From Anaerolineae bacterium (GTDB lineage Bacteria > Chloroflexota > Anaerolineae > Anaerolineales > E44-bin32), in assembly GCA_011192015.1 (NCBI GenBank), contig DUET01000014.1, positions 1-33,390 of the forward strand: DNA of 33,390 bases, given 5' to 3'. Every line of letters begins with the position of its first letter. Position 1 is the stretch's first letter. Under the pieces are notes generated by a model. The model saw only the letters and a program-made list of their open reading frames with translations, was not told where the DNA came from and ran no database searches. The position numbers and the translations under genes were made by a program. Shown in pieces: positions 1 to 7,445 of the stretch.

Positions 1-547
1 AGGTGTGATTCCCGATGATTACAAGTCGCTTCAGGAAGCTGCCCGCCGCTCGCATCAGGAAGACGACATCGTCGTGATCGCGGCTGGATCTTCCGTCAGC
101 GAGCGCGACATCACCGCCCAGGTCCTGGATTCCCTGGGTGAGCCGGGCGTGTTGGTGCACGGGGTTTCCATGCGACCCGGAAAACCCACCTTCCTCGCCG
201 TTGCGGATGGCGTTCCGGTCATGGGCCTGCCGGGGAATCCCGTCAGCGCGCTGGTAACCGCAGGATTGTTCTTGAATCCCGTGGTGCGCTACCTATCCGG
301 CATGCGCGGTCCGGCGCTCATTCCCACCTTGACCGCCAGACTTTCCACCAACATTGCTTCCGAGTCCGGCCGCGAGGACTATCTTCCGGTGAAACTGCGA
401 ATCACACCCGAGGGAAAGATTGCCGAACCGGTGTACGGCCGTTCGAACTTGATCTTCACGCTGGTGCGTGCAGACGGCCTGGTATGCATTCCTGCCGAAT
501 CCACCGGGTTGGCCGCAAACCAGCAAGTCGAAGTCAGTTTGTTCTAA
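1..547 (+). CDS. moeA: Molybdopterin molybdenumtransferase MoeA, C-terminal part (runs off left edge)
   Basis: MoeA inserts molybdate into adenylylated molybdopterin in the last step of molybdenum cofactor synthesis in the cytoplasm. Only the C-terminal ~181 residues are present; the frame is open to base 2, so the gene begins outside the window. Visible family marks are the MPT-binding fold segment ending in GVSMRPGKP, the GLPGNPVSA loop, and the C-terminal beta-barrel (domain IV), with a conserved-looking LVRADGLVCIPAESTG stretch also found in the next protein. The usual GGxSxGxxD loop reads GSSVSERD. The stop is followed by a ribosome binding site (AAAGGAGC) and the next moeA starts 10 bases later, so the two are co-transcribed. 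The family call is firm; the start is unknown. Confidence 0.93.
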   Translation, partial: GVIPDDYKSLQEAARRSHQEDDIVVIAAGSSVSERDITAQVLDSLGEPGVLVHGVSMRPGKPTFLAVADGVPVMGLPGNPVSALVTAGLFLNPVVRYLSGMRGPALIPTLTARLSTNIASESGREDYLPVKLRITPEGKIAEPVYGRSNLIFTLVRADGLVCIPAESTGLAANQQVEVSLF

Positions 548-556
548 AGGAGCACA

Positions 557-2539
557 ATGGGATCTTCAAGATCGATCTATTTGGATGACATTCCCCTGGA
601 CGATGCCCGCTCCCGATGGCATCAGGCCATGGAGCAGGCGGGCCTCTGGAAAGCGCTCGTTTCGGAGCGCATCCCTTTGGAACAGGCTTTGGGCAGGGTC
701 ACGGCAGAACCGGTCTGGGCGCATGTTTCCTCGCCCCATTATCACGCCTCCGCCATGGATGGCTATGCGCTACGCGCAGGGGACACGCAGGGTGCCAGTG
801 ACCGCGCTCCGATCGATCTTCAGATCGGCACCCAGGCGCAATATGTGGACACAGGCGATCCCCTGCCGGATTGGGCAGACGCCGTGGTTCCCATCGAACA
901 GGTCGAACCCTTGGGAGAGACCCGCGAAGGCTTCGCCCTGGAGACGATCCGCTTGCGAGCTCCCTTGACGCCGTGGATGCATGTCCGCCCCATGGGCGAG
1001 GACATGGTCGCCACCGAACTAGTGCTTCCCGCGGGGCAAGTGCTTCGTCCCGTGGATCTGGGCGCCATCGCAGGATGCGGGCATGATCACGTCAACGTGC
1101 GCCAACGGCCTCGAGTCGCCATCCTTCCCACGGGTTCGGAACTCGTCCCCATCGGCAGCCCAGCCAACGCGGGTCAGATCATCGAATACAACTCCCTGAT
1201 GCTGGCGGCTCAGATCGAAAGTTGGGGCGGAACGGCGACGCGCTTGCCCATCGTGCCCGACGATTTCAACCGCATCAAGAAAGCCGTCGTACGTGCGGCC
1301 AAGGAGCACGACCTGGTGCTTGTGAACGCAGGCTCGTCTGCGGGTTCGGAGGATCACACCGCCGGCGTGATCGCGGCTCTGGGGGAGGTGCTCGTGCATG
1401 GGATCGCTGTGAGGCCGGGACATCCGGTGGTCCTGGGCATGATTCATGTTGCCATCAAGCGAGACCGCCCGCAATCGGGTTATTCCGTGCCCGTGATCGG
1501 CGTTCCCGGCTATCCGGTGTCGACCGTGCTCACCGGCGAGATCTTCATCGAACCGCTGCTGGCGCGCTGGCTCGGGCGCCCTCCCCTGGAGGTGCCTGTC
1601 GTTCAGGCCGCCATGACGCGCAAAGTTCACTCGTCGATGGGGGATGATGAATACCTGCGTGTGACCGTCGGCAGGGTCGGCGACCGCCTGGTTGCCGCGC
1701 CCCTCTCTCGCGGCGCAGGCGTGATCACATCCCTGGTGCGCGCGGATGGGATCGTGTGCATCCCGGCGGGAGTCCAAGGGCTGCATGCCGGTGAAACCGT
1801 CGACGTCCATCTCTACCGCTCTCACGGTGATATCGAACGCACGATCGTTGCCCTGGGATCCCATGATTTGACCATCGATCTGATGGCCCAATTCCTGGCC
1901 GAGCGCGGGGCGCGACTGACCTCTGCCAACCTGGGCAGCCTGGGGGGATTGATCGCCCTCCAGCGCAAGGAGGCGCACATCGCGGGATGCCACCTGCTGG
2001 ATCCCGAAAGCGGGGAATACAACCTCGCCTACGTTCGAAAATACCTGCCGGATGCGGATGTCGTTCTAGTGGGCTTGGTCGAGCGCCAGCAGGGCTTGAT
2101 CGTTGCATCGGGGAATCCGCTCGAGATCCAAGGGCTTCAGGATCTCACGCGCCGGGAAGTCACCTTCATCAACCGGCAGCGCGGCTCGGGGACCCGTTTG
2201 CTCCTGGATTTTCACCTGGACCAATTGGAATTGCCCAGCGAGAACGTGCGCGGTTACGAACGAGAGGAATATACACATCTGATGATCGCCGCTGCCGTCG
2301 CCTCCGGGCGAGCAGCCTGCGGTTTGGGCATTCGCGCCGCCGCCGATGCGCTCAGGCTTGATTTCATCCCCCTGTTTCATGAACGCTACGACTTGGTCAT
2401 CCCGCAGAATCACTATACGAGCGCGAAGCTGGCCCCCTTGCTCGATCTCCTGCAGGACGAATCCTTCCGGGATGCCGTGGCCGCCCTGCCCGGTTACGGG
2501 GTGGAACCCATGGGGCAGGTGATCGCCCGCCTCGCATGA
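557..2539 (+). CDS. moeA: MoeA fused to a periplasmic-binding-protein-like (LysR substrate-binding-like) domain
   Basis: A 660-residue two-part protein. Residues 1-420 are a complete MoeA: SAMDGYAL at 65-72, TGDPLPDWADAVVP at 99-112, PTGSEL at 191-196, the loop NAGSSAGSEDHTAG at 257-270, RPGHP at 286-290, GVPGYPVST at 315-323, and a domain-IV end (LVRADGIVCIPAG). Residues 426-660 are a PBP_like domain (VALGSHDLTIDLMAQFL; NRQRGSGTRLLLDF at 539-552; ASGRAACGLGIRAAADA at 582-598) as found in ModA/TupA-like and LysR effector folds. It has no signal peptide, so the binding domain should be cytoplasmic. The fusion is known in archaea and some bacteria. By inference, the PBP-like domain may bind molybdate, tungstate or another small oxyanion and tune the MoeA part. 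The start has a good RBS 4 bases upstream and directly follows another moeA. Confidence 0.92.
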   Translation: MGSSRSIYLDDIPLDDARSRWHQAMEQAGLWKALVSERIPLEQALGRVTAEPVWAHVSSPHYHASAMDGYALRAGDTQGASDRAPIDLQIGTQAQYVDTGDPLPDWADAVVPIEQVEPLGETREGFALETIRLRAPLTPWMHVRPMGEDMVATELVLPAGQVLRPVDLGAIAGCGHDHVNVRQRPRVAILPTGSELVPIGSPANAGQIIEYNSLMLAAQIESWGGTATRLPIVPDDFNRIKKAVVRAAKEHDLVLVNAGSSAGSEDHTAGVIAALGEVLVHGIAVRPGHPVVLGMIHVAIKRDRPQSGYSVPVIGVPGYPVSTVLTGEIFIEPLLARWLGRPPLEVPVVQAAMTRKVHSSMGDDEYLRVTVGRVGDRLVAAPLSRGAGVITSLVRADGIVCIPAGVQGLHAGETVDVHLYRSHGDIERTIVALGSHDLTIDLMAQFLAERGARLTSANLGSLGGLIALQRKEAHIAGCHLLDPESGEYNLAYVRKYLPDADVVLVGLVERQQGLIVASGNPLEIQGLQDLTRREVTFINRQRGSGTRLLLDFHLDQLELPSENVRGYEREEYTHLMIAAAVASGRAACGLGIRAAADALRLDFIPLFHERYDLVIPQNHYTSAKLAPLLDLLQDESFRDAVAALPGYGVEPMGQVIARLA

Positions 2540-2608
2540 CTTCATGTTGTGATGTGAGGAAGCAGAACTCGATTTCCCCGATCTTGCACCCCTCGGCGAA
2601 GCTGAAAC

Positions 2609-3022
2609 TCACTCGATGATCTCGTAATCCGTGGTCACCGGAATCGAGGGATCAAGAGAATTCACCACAGAACAGTACTTTTCCACCGAAAGCTGGATGG
2701 CGCGCTCGAGCTTCTGAGGCGAGACTGCCCCTTCCACACGGAAGTGCAAATGCACGCTCGTGAAGACGTTGGGAGGATCGGGACGCTGTTCTCCTGTGCA
2801 GGTTGTCTCCAAGCCCTCCAGAGGCTCACGCTGCTTGGTGAGAATCGAAACCACGTCCCAGCTCGAGCAAGAAGCCACCGATAGGAGCAGCAGATCGGAG
2901 GGCTTGAGGCCCATCCAAGGTGGATCCAGTTCCTCCCATGTACCCATGACCAGAGACTGCCCTCTCGAATCCTTGCCCGCCATGAGCTTGGATCCCAGCC
3001 AATGCAAACTCACCATACTCAT
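2609..3022 (-). CDS. OsmC/Ohr family protein
   Basis: A 137-residue OsmC-like protein. The family consists of small thiol peroxidases that reduce organic hydroperoxides in the cytoplasm using two cysteines. Both signature cysteines are visible: C52 in LSVASCSSWDVVS and C117 in VEKYCSVVNSL. The motif GLKPSDLLLLSVASC is the usual OsmC helix start. Length and architecture fit the YhfA-like branch better than Ohr, but this is not certain. Start choice: AGGAGG lies 5 bases before the ATG at 3022; upstream GTG (3028) sits inside that RBS and is rejected. The gene starts 27 bases after the stop of the upstream dehydrogenase gene on the same strand, so they form a two-gene operon. It is convergent with the moeA fusion gene. 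Confidence 0.85.
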   Translation of the reverse strand: MSMVSLHWLGSKLMAGKDSRGQSLVMGTWEELDPPWMGLKPSDLLLLSVASCSSWDVVSILTKQREPLEGLETTCTGEQRPDPPNVFTSVHLHFRVEGAVSPQKLERAIQLSVEKYCSVVNSLDPSIPVTTDYEIIE

Positions 3023-3049
3023 CAACACCTCCTAAGGCGGGAATTGTAC

Positions 3050-3922
3050 CTATTTCTGGGGGTGGATTACGTTGTACATGCTCACGTAATCGAGTTCGCC
3101 GATGCCCTTCTTGAGCCCGGTTTTAATCAGGTCTTCCACTCCGCGGAGCGCTGCGGGGTCCAGACCAGATCGATGCGCCGTCTCCAGGCAGAGCCTGACA
3201 TCCTTGAGCAGCAATCTCAACGGGAAATTTGCCTTCTTGAAATCCCGCTCCAACAGTCGGGGAAGCTTCTGCTCGAAGGTCTGTGCATACAGGGTGCTCT
3301 TTCGTAACACCTGCATGAAGGCCTCCACAGAGACATCATGGTGAAGAACCATTCCTAAACTCAACGAAAAAGCCGCCACCAGCGAAGCGATCATCTGGTT
3401 TAGCGCCAGCTTCAGCGCCGCAGCTTGTCCTACAGGTCCCACGAACACGGGATCGGGGCCGAAGCAGCTCAGCAGCGGATGCCACCGATCGAATTGATCC
3501 TGGCTGCCTCCGACCATGACGATCAGGTTCCCCGAAACCGCGGGCGTCACGCTGCCCAGGACGGGAGCTTCGAGGTATTCGCCCCCGGCCTGTTGTACTC
3601 GATCCCGGATCCGAAGGCTCTCCTGCGGACCGATGGTTCCCATCTGGATCACAGTACGCCCGGAAAGGAGTACCAGCACATCCCGCTTGAAGAGCACATC
3701 ATGGATGGCTCGGGCATCGGCCAGCATCAGGACGACGCCATCGACATCCTGCACCGCCTCAGCCGCCGACAGCGCCAACCGCGCTCCCGTCTGGCGCAGT
3801 GATTCGGCCTTGGACGGCGTCCGATTGTAGACCGATAGGGGATATCCAGCCTGCAACAGCCGCCCGGCCATAGGTTTCCCCATCAAACCCGTGCCCAACC
3901 ACGCAATGGGAATCGTATCCAT
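3050..3922 (-). CDS. NAD(P)-dependent beta-hydroxyacid dehydrogenase (3-hydroxyisobutyrate dehydrogenase-like)
   Basis: A 290-residue member of the beta-hydroxyacid dehydrogenase family (3-hydroxyisobutyrate, tartronate semialdehyde, glyoxylate/succinic-semialdehyde reductases). The N-terminal Rossmann fold starts WLGTGLMGKPMA (GxGxxG at 10-15) with NRT at 33-35, a pattern usual for NADPH-preferring members. The substrate loop EAPVLGSVTPAVSG (119-131) corresponds to the family DAPVSGG-type motif, and the catalytic lysine is K171 in AALKLALNQ. The C-terminal all-helical domain completes the fold. The actual substrate cannot be read from the sequence. Start: a longer frame begins at TTG 3940; ATG 3922 sits 6 bases after AAGGTGG, while ATG 3925 is an equally close alternative. 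It is followed at 27 bases by the OsmC gene. Confidence 0.87.
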   Translation of the reverse strand: MDTIPIAWLGTGLMGKPMAGRLLQAGYPLSVYNRTPSKAESLRQTGARLALSAAEAVQDVDGVVLMLADARAIHDVLFKRDVLVLLSGRTVIQMGTIGPQESLRIRDRVQQAGGEYLEAPVLGSVTPAVSGNLIVMVGGSQDQFDRWHPLLSCFGPDPVFVGPVGQAAALKLALNQMIASLVAAFSLSLGMVLHHDVSVEAFMQVLRKSTLYAQTFEQKLPRLLERDFKKANFPLRLLLKDVRLCLETAHRSGLDPAALRGVEDLIKTGLKKGIGELDYVSMYNVIHPQK

Positions 3923-3954
3923 CATCCACCACCTTTGCAACGGTTCTGGAAAAG

Positions 3955-3960
3955 ACTATA
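3955..3960 (-). promoter_or_regulatory. Candidate extended -10 promoter of the dehydrogenase/osmC operon
   Basis: Read on the minus strand the sequence is TGCTATAGT, an extended -10 (TGn plus TATAGT). It would start transcription near 3948, about 26 bases before the ATG at 3922. No good -35 lies 17 bases upstream, which is tolerated for extended -10 promoters. Prediction only. Confidence 0.42.
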
Positions 3961-4259
3961 GCACAGCCCAGAAGCCACACAGGGGGCTCCTGAAGCCGGT
4001 TCCGGTGGAAAGGCAGGTTTCCATACCCCTCAGCCCCTATCTTGTGCCCTGGAGTCCCTTTTTTCTCTCTTCATCGGATGGGACATCCGCAGGGCCGAGC
4101 CGCAGCCTCTCCGTTGGGAAGCCCACCCTATACCGTCTGACTTGGGGAAATCCCGGCTGCCGTGGGCGATTGCGCCCTGTTTCGCATTCGAGCCCTACAT
4201 TTTTCCGGATATTTCCATACATTTTATGTACGCCTATTCTTGCTTATAACATTTCCTTA

Positions 4260-4289
4260 TTGGCAAGCTTTCTTTACAATTCGTGTAAT
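4260..4289 (+). promoter_or_regulatory. Candidate sigma-70 promoter for the XRE gene
   Basis: TTGGCA at 4260-4265, an 18-base spacer, and TGTAAT at 4284-4289; each hexamer has one mismatch to consensus. It would start RNA near 4296, about 57 bases before the ATG. It lies in the AT-rich part of the divergent region. Prediction from sequence only. Confidence 0.45.
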
Positions 4290-4352
4290 CCTCATCTTGC
4301 TCAAACTGAAAGACGATCGTGCGTCATCGGTAAGCTGTGCTAGAATAGCGCC

Positions 4353-4853
4353 ATGGACACCTGGACCTACATCGGCAATCAAATCATGGCCGCCCGCCAG
4401 GAGCGCGGCTGGTCTACGGAGGAGCTGGCACGGCGCCTCCGGACCTCGGGCGCAACGATGTCGCGCTGGCAGAGCGCGAAGCAGCGCATCGCCTTCGACG
4501 ACCTGGAGCAGTTGGCGAAGGTGCTGGGCAAACCCGTGCAGTTCTTCCTGCCCGGATGGTATGTGGATCCGGAAGCAGTCGCCCCGGAAATCGCCCACCT
4601 GACAAACCGCCTGAGCGAGATCCCCGCCGGGGAATTCCGGCAGCGGGTTGCCGATGTGCTCCAGAGGCAGGTCGAGATCTTGCTCGAGCTGATACCGGAT
4701 TGGTATGTGGATCCATCCGCCATCTCTCCGGAGATCGGTCATCTGATCCAACGCCTCAACCAGATCCCGACCGGTGAGACGCGCGACAAGCTGATCGAGA
4801 ATATCACCGGACAGGTGGAGATCCTCCTTCAATCCTTCGTCGAGAAGAAGTAG
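4353..4853 (+). CDS. XRE-family helix-turn-helix protein with duplicated C-terminal module
   Basis: A 166-residue protein. Residues 7-62 form a Cro/CI-type helix-turn-helix (IGNQIMAARQERGWSTEELA, then SGATMSRWQSAKQRI and FDDLEQLAKVLGKPVQFFL), typical of small transcriptional regulators that bind palindromic operators as dimers. The rest is two copies of a 48-residue unit: residues 69-116 and 117-164 both start WYVDP and run through xPEIxHLxxRLxxIPxGExR to QVEILL. About half the aligned positions are identical. The repeated part is probably helical and could be a dimerisation or effector module; I do not recognise it as a named domain. The gene stands alone between a divergent and a convergent neighbour and may regulate one of them. 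No strong RBS precedes the ATG. Confidence 0.82.
   Translation: MDTWTYIGNQIMAARQERGWSTEELARRLRTSGATMSRWQSAKQRIAFDDLEQLAKVLGKPVQFFLPGWYVDPEAVAPEIAHLTNRLSEIPAGEFRQRVADVLQRQVEILLELIPDWYVDPSAISPEIGHLIQRLNQIPTGETRDKLIENITGQVEILLQSFVEKK
4557..4844 (+). repeat. Two tandem 144-base coding repeats inside the XRE gene
   Basis: Unit 1 is 4557-4700 and unit 2 is 4701-4844. Both begin with an identical 13-base stretch TGGTATGTGGATC and both encode WYVDP...PEI.HL..RL..IP.GE.R...QVEILL. The bases between have diverged, so this is a duplication that has been under protein-level selection rather than a very recent copy. Confidence 0.8.
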
Positions 4854-4971
4854 CCCCCCGCCCTGATCGATTGATTTCCCCACCCTAAAGCATGCGCGGA
4901 ACCATCGACCTTGCTTGGTCCGCCGATTCCAAATCTGTTCTCCGCATGGAGTAGGAATGAAATGTGTAGAA

Positions 4972-5014
4972 GAGAAAAACACGGCCGCTTCGGTGGATCA
5001 CCGCGGCCGTGTTT
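4972..5014. terminator. Hairpin terminator between convergent genes, best on the minus strand
   Basis: A perfect 12-base-pair stem, AAACACGGCCGC (4977-4988) with GCGGCCGTGTTT (5003-5014), and a 14-base loop. On the minus strand the stem is followed by a run of T (TTTTTCTCTT), the form of a rho-independent terminator for the MFS gene that ends at 5068. On the plus strand the following T content is weaker, so it may also serve the XRE gene. Confidence 0.82.
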
Positions 5015-5067
5015 GCGTTTCGTGGAAACGGGGAAATCGATGCCGGGCAGCTCTGCCGATGGAGCGC

Positions 5068-6378
5068 TCAACCCTGGATGGGCTTGGCAGATTGCAAGCG
5101 GCGTTCCTCCTCGGCACGCTCGCGCATCTGGCTTCGTAGGACCTTGATGTCCCTGGGAACCAGATAGGCCGTGCACGCAAGAAGGATCGATCCCAGAACC
5201 CACGTGGAGATGCAGATCGTCAGGATGGCCAAATGCAGCGAAGAGCGGTCGGCGATGTAGCCCGCCAGTGCAGGCGCGGTGGCAGCGCCGATGTTCTCCA
5301 TGAAGTATTGCACGGAGAGCGCTGTGCTGCGCACTTCCGGCAGAGTCACGTCATAGACCGTCGAGATCACGTTCGGCGAGGCAATCGGGATGAAGAGTGC
5401 CGTGACCCCCAGCAGCAGCATGAAGAGGGATGGATTGTCGATCGGGACGCCCATCGTGAAATATAGCATCACCGCGCCCATCAAGACCCCACCCATCGAA
5501 ACCAGCATGCGGCCTCTTGGCGTGCGCTTGAAGAAGAAATCTCCCAGCATACCGCCCAAGAAGTAACCCAGGGAGAGAACCAGAATCGCGGTTCCCATCG
5601 TGATCATGATGGCATCGTCGGCGTAATTGCGTTCGCTCAGCAGATAATCGATGAAGAAATAGGTGATCACCTGCCAGGGAAAGACTCCCACGAATCCTTG
5701 TGCAAACAGGAGCAGCAGCGAGGGTTTGCGGAAGAGCCCCCGCGCGATCTTCCAATCGAAGCGGTAGACACCGACCTGCTCCAATCCCTCCATCTCCGGC
5801 TCGCTCTTGCCGCGCGGCATGTCGCGCACGGTGAAGAAGATGATCACCGCCAGAACGATACCCAACGCGCCGGTGAGGAAGAACACCCGCTGCCATCCGT
5901 ACGTGCCTCCCAGCATGAGCGCCAGGATCATCCCCATCATGAAGCCCAAGGGTTGACTGATCTGCAGCAGACCGTAGATCTTGCCGCGCAAAGTCGGTCC
6001 GAAATAATCCGAGATCAAGCTGTAGAGACCCGGATAGCTCGAGTCATCGATCCCCGTGCTGGCGCGGGTGGCCAGGAAGGTGCCATATGTGGGCGCGATG
6101 GCGCTCAGCCAAGTTGTCGACCCCCAGATGAATGCCGCCAGCGCAAGCAACTTGGGGCGTGCGTAGCGGTCATAGAGATAGCCCCAGATGGGGTACATGA
6201 TCGTGCCCACGAGCAAAGCCCCGGAGATGACCAGACCGAACTGCGCCCGGTTGATGCCGAAGGTCTCACGAATCTGATCCGGTAGGGATCCGATCAGCAG
6301 GCGATCGGATTGGTGTAGCAGCATGAAGGCAAAGAAGACAACGACGACGACCCAACGGCGACGTTTTACAGTTTTCAT
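5068..6378 (-). CDS. Major facilitator superfamily transporter (Spinster-like)
   Basis: A 436-residue integral membrane protein with the 12-helix MFS layout in two halves separated by a charged loop at about residues 190-215 (DMPRGKSEPEMEGLEQ). The early HQSDRLLIGSLPDQI resembles the NYxDR segment of Spinster-type carriers. The loop after helix 2, GYLYDRYARPKLLAL, is MFS motif A. The C-terminus is cytoplasmic and charged. The transported substrate is unknown. Start: AGGAGG lies 6 bases before the ATG. It follows mogA by only 19 bases on the same strand, so it is probably the last gene of the GNAT-mogA-MFS unit, ended by the hairpin at 4972-5014. The pairing with mogA may be incidental. Confidence 0.87.
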   Translation of the reverse strand: MKTVKRRRWVVVVVFFAFMLLHQSDRLLIGSLPDQIRETFGINRAQFGLVISGALLVGTIMYPIWGYLYDRYARPKLLALAAFIWGSTTWLSAIAPTYGTFLATRASTGIDDSSYPGLYSLISDYFGPTLRGKIYGLLQISQPLGFMMGMILALMLGGTYGWQRVFFLTGALGIVLAVIIFFTVRDMPRGKSEPEMEGLEQVGVYRFDWKIARGLFRKPSLLLLFAQGFVGVFPWQVITYFFIDYLLSERNYADDAIMITMGTAILVLSLGYFLGGMLGDFFFKRTPRGRMLVSMGGVLMGAVMLYFTMGVPIDNPSLFMLLLGVTALFIPIASPNVISTVYDVTLPEVRSTALSVQYFMENIGAATAPALAGYIADRSSLHLAILTICISTWVLGSILLACTAYLVPRDIKVLRSQMRERAEEERRLQSAKPIQG

Positions 6379-6397
6379 GGCTCCCTCCTAAGGATGT

Positions 6398-6913
6398 TCA
6401 TATCTTATGGGCGGGCGGTTTCCAGCGGTGTTCTCGCTCAGCTTGGGGATCCCCTTGTAAGATCTTGACGGCATGCGGCAGTGCCGGCAGGATGAAATCC
6501 AGATTCTCGATCGCGGCTCGAGGGCTGCCGGGAAGGTTGACGATGAGTGTGGTTCCACGGATTCCTGCCACGGCGCGCGAGAGCATGGCATGCGGTGTCT
6601 TCTTCATGCTGCCGGCGCGCATGGCCTCTGCCAATCCGGGCGCCAGCCGCTCCACAACCGATAGCGTGGCCTCCGGCGCACAATCACGGGCGGAGAAGCC
6701 CGTGCCTCCTGCTGTAAGGACCAGATCAAACTTGTGCTGATCGCAACACTCGATCAGAGCCACCTGGATGCCATCCTGATCGTCCGGCAGGATGACGCTT
6801 TTCTCCACGTCCCAGCCCTGCTGCTGCAGGCGTCGGATCACTTGCGGCCCGGTCTTGTCCTCGTAATCCCCGCGCGAAGCTCGATCGGAAATCGTCAGCA
6901 CGGCCGCTCTCAT
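6398..6913 (-). CDS. mog: Molybdopterin adenylyltransferase MogA/MoaB family
   Basis: A 171-residue protein that adenylylates molybdopterin before MoeA inserts the metal. Marks: MRAAVLTISDRASRG at the N-terminus, the nucleotide/MPT-binding TAGGTGFSARDCAPEAT (67-83; family TxGGTGxxxRDxTPEAT) and NLPGSPRAA (126-134). Cys replaces the usual Val/Thr before the Pro of RDxxPE, a small variation. The frame extends 14 codons further upstream, but the ATG at 6913 is preferred: it overlaps the stop of the upstream GNAT gene as ATGA, has AAGGTGAT a few bases before it, and gives the normal N-terminus. Translational coupling to the GNAT gene is likely. It complements the two MoeA proteins at the left end of the window. 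MogA and MoaB cannot be told apart confidently here. Confidence 0.9.
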   Translation of the reverse strand: MRAAVLTISDRASRGDYEDKTGPQVIRRLQQQGWDVEKSVILPDDQDGIQVALIECCDQHKFDLVLTAGGTGFSARDCAPEATLSVVERLAPGLAEAMRAGSMKKTPHAMLSRAVAGIRGTTLIVNLPGSPRAAIENLDFILPALPHAVKILQGDPQAEREHRWKPPAHKI

Positions 6914-7332
6914 TCGATCACCTTCCCCATGACATGCAAATCCATCCGTTCCCAACCCAATTGGCGGTAGAAATCCATGCCCTCCGCATTGTCATGCGTG
7001 ATCAGCAGATAGTACTTCAGGCAACCCTTCGCCCGCAAGCGAGATTCCAATTCCGCCATCAACGCCCTGCCGATGCCTCGCCTGCGCGAAGATTGATCGA
7101 CGGCCAGATGATAGACCATGCCTCGCCGGCCGTCGAAACCACCGAGCACCGACCCCACGATCCGGCTACCCTGCTCCGCAATCAGGAAGAGATCAGGATC
7201 GCGCTGCAGTTTCTTATGAATTTCCTCAGGACGATCGGAAGGTGAGAGTTGGACGCCCGTCCCGGCAGTTCGCCACAGATCCAAGACGGCTTGCAGATCG
7301 ACGTTCGGATCGAAAGATCGAATGGTCGTCAT
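6910..7332 (-). CDS. GNAT-family N-acetyltransferase
   Basis: A 140-residue single-domain acetyltransferase that would transfer an acyl group from acyl-CoA to an amine. The acetyl-CoA-binding motif A is VDQSSRRRGIGRALMAELESRL (Q/RxxGxG/A pattern) and the C-terminal motif B is DFYRQLGWE. Overall it resembles the YpeA branch (FLIAEQGSRIVGSVLGGFDGRRGMVYHLAV). The substrate is unknown. The ATG is preceded by a poor Shine-Dalgarno. The stop overlaps the mogA start (ATGA), so the two are translated in a coupled manner. About 110 bases separate it from the upstream PHP/AlbA_2 gene, so it could have its own promoter, although I found no convincing one. Confidence 0.85.
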   Translation of the reverse strand: MTTIRSFDPNVDLQAVLDLWRTAGTGVQLSPSDRPEEIHKKLQRDPDLFLIAEQGSRIVGSVLGGFDGRRGMVYHLAVDQSSRRRGIGRALMAELESRLRAKGCLKYYLLITHDNAEGMDFYRQLGWERMDLHVMGKVIE

Positions 7333-7445
7333 GGGGAACGCTCGCTTGCCAGGTTAGGTTCAACCGTGTGGATCAAGTTGTGATCGCATGGAGCCGAGCC
7401 CGCTTGGATCCCAATACGGAACGGTCAACTTGGAGTTAGAAGATT

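Larger units (their letters stand above)
3941..4352. other. 412-base divergent intergenic region
   Basis: The space between the minus-strand dehydrogenase gene and the plus-strand XRE gene. It holds the candidate promoters listed at 3955-3960 and 4260-4289 and an AT-rich patch at about 4196-4280. I see no convincing coding frame: short open frames here lack ribosome binding sites and recognisable protein character. No clear tandem or inverted repeat was noticed. Confidence 0.5.

Noticed and set aside
1019-1993. Long open frame of 324 codons on the strand opposite the MoeA fusion gene
   Set aside because: It lies within a strongly supported gene and its product has no recognisable motifs; it is a mirror frame caused by codon bias.
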